A DNA stretch of 31,278 bases from a virus. The stretch lies in the IMG/VR virus record IMGVR_UViG_3300047355_000096, positions 1 to 31,278 of that record. One strand, given 5' to 3'. The notes under the pieces were generated by a model. It worked only from the letters and a program-made list of their open reading frames with translations, searched no databases and was not told where the DNA came from. Below are positions 30,801 through 31,278 of the stretch, piece after piece. The position numbers were made by a program, and so were the translations under genes. Every line of letters begins with the position of its first letter. Position 1 is the first letter of the stretch.

Positions 30801-31278
30801 TCATTAGCTTTAGTTGTAGCTGTAGCGGCGTTATCATCTGCAGTTAATACTTCAGCCATGTTTGCCGCGACTGAGTTAACATTAGTTGTATTACCTGCAA
30901 CTATATTTACGTTACCTGCAATCTCTGCAACTGTATCAATATTATCTATATTAGCGTTGATTGTAGCAATAGCACTATCAGCTCTATCTCTACTTTCTTC
31001 AGCTATTAGTCTGTTTTGTTGGTGTGCTAAATCCAGATCAGCCTCAAATAATGTTGAGCCATCTGCAAAATCCACTAACGGATTTAAAGGTGTAGCACGA
31101 CTAATAATAACTTTAGCACCTGACGCTGGTGTTGCGGCTATATTAATTGTCGTTGAGTTTAAAAATGTAAAAGTTGGAGCTGTCCCATTTACGGTAACAA
31201 CTACGTCTGCTTGATTTATGTATGTGAACGGTATTTGAAACTGGTTCGTCGCACCGTCAGCGACATAGTTTACAATGG
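27863..31278 (-). CDS. Tail fibre (T7 gp17-type N terminus), 5' end outside window
   Basis: The frame runs to the right edge; only the first few residues are missing (VADGATNQFQIPFTYI corresponds to the T7 gp17 start). Visible residues 1-130 form the virion-binding domain. About 125-390 are Ala/Ser/Thr/Asn repeats (KANEASAS, SATSSANSAT), a long shaft. The distal part has SLYFNSTDDTMKVYEGSTW, LQIYHDGSHSYI and several RMRIDSSGNVGIG repeats, a pattern frequent in marine phage fibres. It should bind the host receptor. A GTG at 31075 is not the true start, because coding continues upstream. No C-terminal chaperone is recognised. Confidence 0.93.
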   Translation of the reverse strand, partial: IVNYVADGATNQFQIPFTYINQADVVVTVNGTAPTFTFLNSTTINIAATPASGAKVIISRATPLNPLVDFADGSTLFEADLDLAHQQNRLIAEESRDRADSAIATINANIDNIDTVAEIAGNVNIVAGNTTNVNSVAANMAEVLTADDNAATATTKANEASASASTASAQATISTTKAGESSTSAAEALASKNAASASESASSTSETNAANSATSSSNSATASASSASSANSSQTVATTKAAEAVVSANNSAVSATNSANSATTATTKANEASASQVAASNSETNALSSKNAAASSATNAATSETNSASSATASANSSATATTKANEAAASATSSANSATASANSATAAAASAASITGAETNSANSATAAANSATAASASKDAALAALDNFDDRYLGVKSSNPSVDNDGNALVAGSLYFNSTDDTMKVYEGSTWVAAYASLSGAVLQTGSTMSGDLSFGDNDKAIFGAGSDLQIYHDGSHSYIDDVTGSGEGSLYIKADQFYINNSNYNYLQTNSSGDIRFKYQSATKLATTSTGIDVTGANNSVTTKIENTTGANYLQITNGTANGYFGTTGSNTVSMMSIGTHPLTFGVDGGQEKMRIDSSGNLLVGKTVENTTTVGIQARADGLFTAVKASAESAIFGRNTNDGDIAKFRKDGSTVGSIGANGSYPYIGSHGTSGKGIKITDALLPATNSGAFNDANVNLGASNVRWKDLYLSGFTRYNTEVYVGDGASISGSYAANDLLLHTDNNPIVFRPNGTEAVRIDASGNVGIGTSSPNAIADLHVADNSDARIWLDATSADTMELYSGTGVGMFNRSNSHLILGTNNTERMRIDSSGNVGIGASSPSNQLHLQKSADTGIVIENSASSNATLSLLATGAGRVRSSGTLIFDTGGATERMRIDSSGKVGIGDSTPTARLDIGGMAAGEVGLQITSPRNDAISTGLAYINVTDSVAPFSALTIDHNGTGKLIEFRDGGTLSGVIFKKADQLCIGVHDTNIRFLDSSDSIIPVHSGGDGRNDSISLGTNGARFKNGYFSGSLYGDGSNLTGVGGSTTRGDVGTYTVGATSNSNSTAIAAGATAAGNTLVTDYYSFYHQRPLATDFNGSTSCGLSGTWRNMGGTATGAQFGVKSPTLWVRIS
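28551..29003. repeat. Dispersed repeats within the tail fibre gene
   Basis: A block of about 40 bases encoding ERMRIDSSGNVGIG recurs at 28551-28594, 28754-28798 and, less exactly, at 28961-29003, with a weaker copy near 29461. The DNA is nearly identical (TGCCTGACGAGTCAATGCGC type). Repeats of this kind can recombine and change the length or specificity of the fibre. Confidence 0.75.

Noticed and set aside
1-31278. tRNA genes, CRISPR arrays, insertion sequences
   Set aside because: No cloverleaf with a T-arm, no regularly spaced direct repeats with unique spacers, and no transposase motifs were seen.

Overview
This window is most of the genome of a T7-like podovirus (Autographiviridae type). 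Every convincing gene lies on the minus strand, so the genome reads from right to left. The supporting genes are a single-subunit RNA polymerase, a gp4-type primase-helicase, a gp5-type DNA polymerase, endonuclease I, a gp3.5-type amidase, a gp6-type exonuclease, portal, scaffold, capsid, tail-tube proteins and a gp17-type tail fibre, in an order close to T7. The nucleotide genes (class II ribonucleotide reductase, ThyX, MazG, glutaredoxin), PhoH and the small conserved proteins near the fibre are typical of marine podoviruses. The host is not directly visible. A 3-TM holin of the gene-transfer-agent type and a DUF1127 protein point weakly to an alphaproteobacterium.

Layout in the direction of transcription (high to low coordinates). 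31278-24232: late distal genes (tail fibre lacking its first residues, tail-assembly chaperone-like protein, three small proteins, holin, small and large terminase). 24231-23379: the late/early junction, with a phage promoter, a short tandem repeat array, an inverted repeat, a small DUF1127 gene, two intrinsic terminators and a likely host promoter; the physical ends of the virion DNA probably fall here. 23378-19255: early genes (unknown small proteins, a membrane peptide, an ArdC-like antirestriction protein, a MarR-like regulator and a tyrosine integrase). 19254-18890: a probable attP region followed by the promoter of the RNA polymerase. 18889-8746: RNA polymerase, SSB, endonuclease I, amidase, a small membrane protein, an HTH protein, primase-helicase, DNA polymerase, an HNH endonuclease, ThyX, exonuclease and a DUF3310 protein. 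8749-5518: glutaredoxin, MazG, ribonucleotide reductase and PhoH. 5506-1: a phage promoter and the virion genes portal, scaffold, capsid, terminator, gp11 and the start of gp12. The internal core genes (gp13-16) are not in the window and should lie beyond its left edge.

How it works together. Host RNA polymerase probably enters at the early promoter near 23430 and makes the antirestriction and takeover proteins, then integrase and the phage RNA polymerase. The phage polymerase should then use five copies of a T7-like promoter (consensus ATTARGTTGCACTNTAG), which I find before the RNAP gene, SSB, the gene after the amidase, the virion genes, and just after terL. The metabolic genes supply dNTPs. 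The integrase, the MarR-like regulator and repeated TGGTGYAAA sites suggest that the phage can also form lysogens.

Less expected features are a duplicated two-hairpin RNA in early leaders with compensatory base changes, the DUF1127 gene in its own short transcription unit, a putative attP with phased integrase arm sites, an HNH gene that starts inside the DNA polymerase gene, and a 13-codon basic peptide gene between scaffold and capsid.
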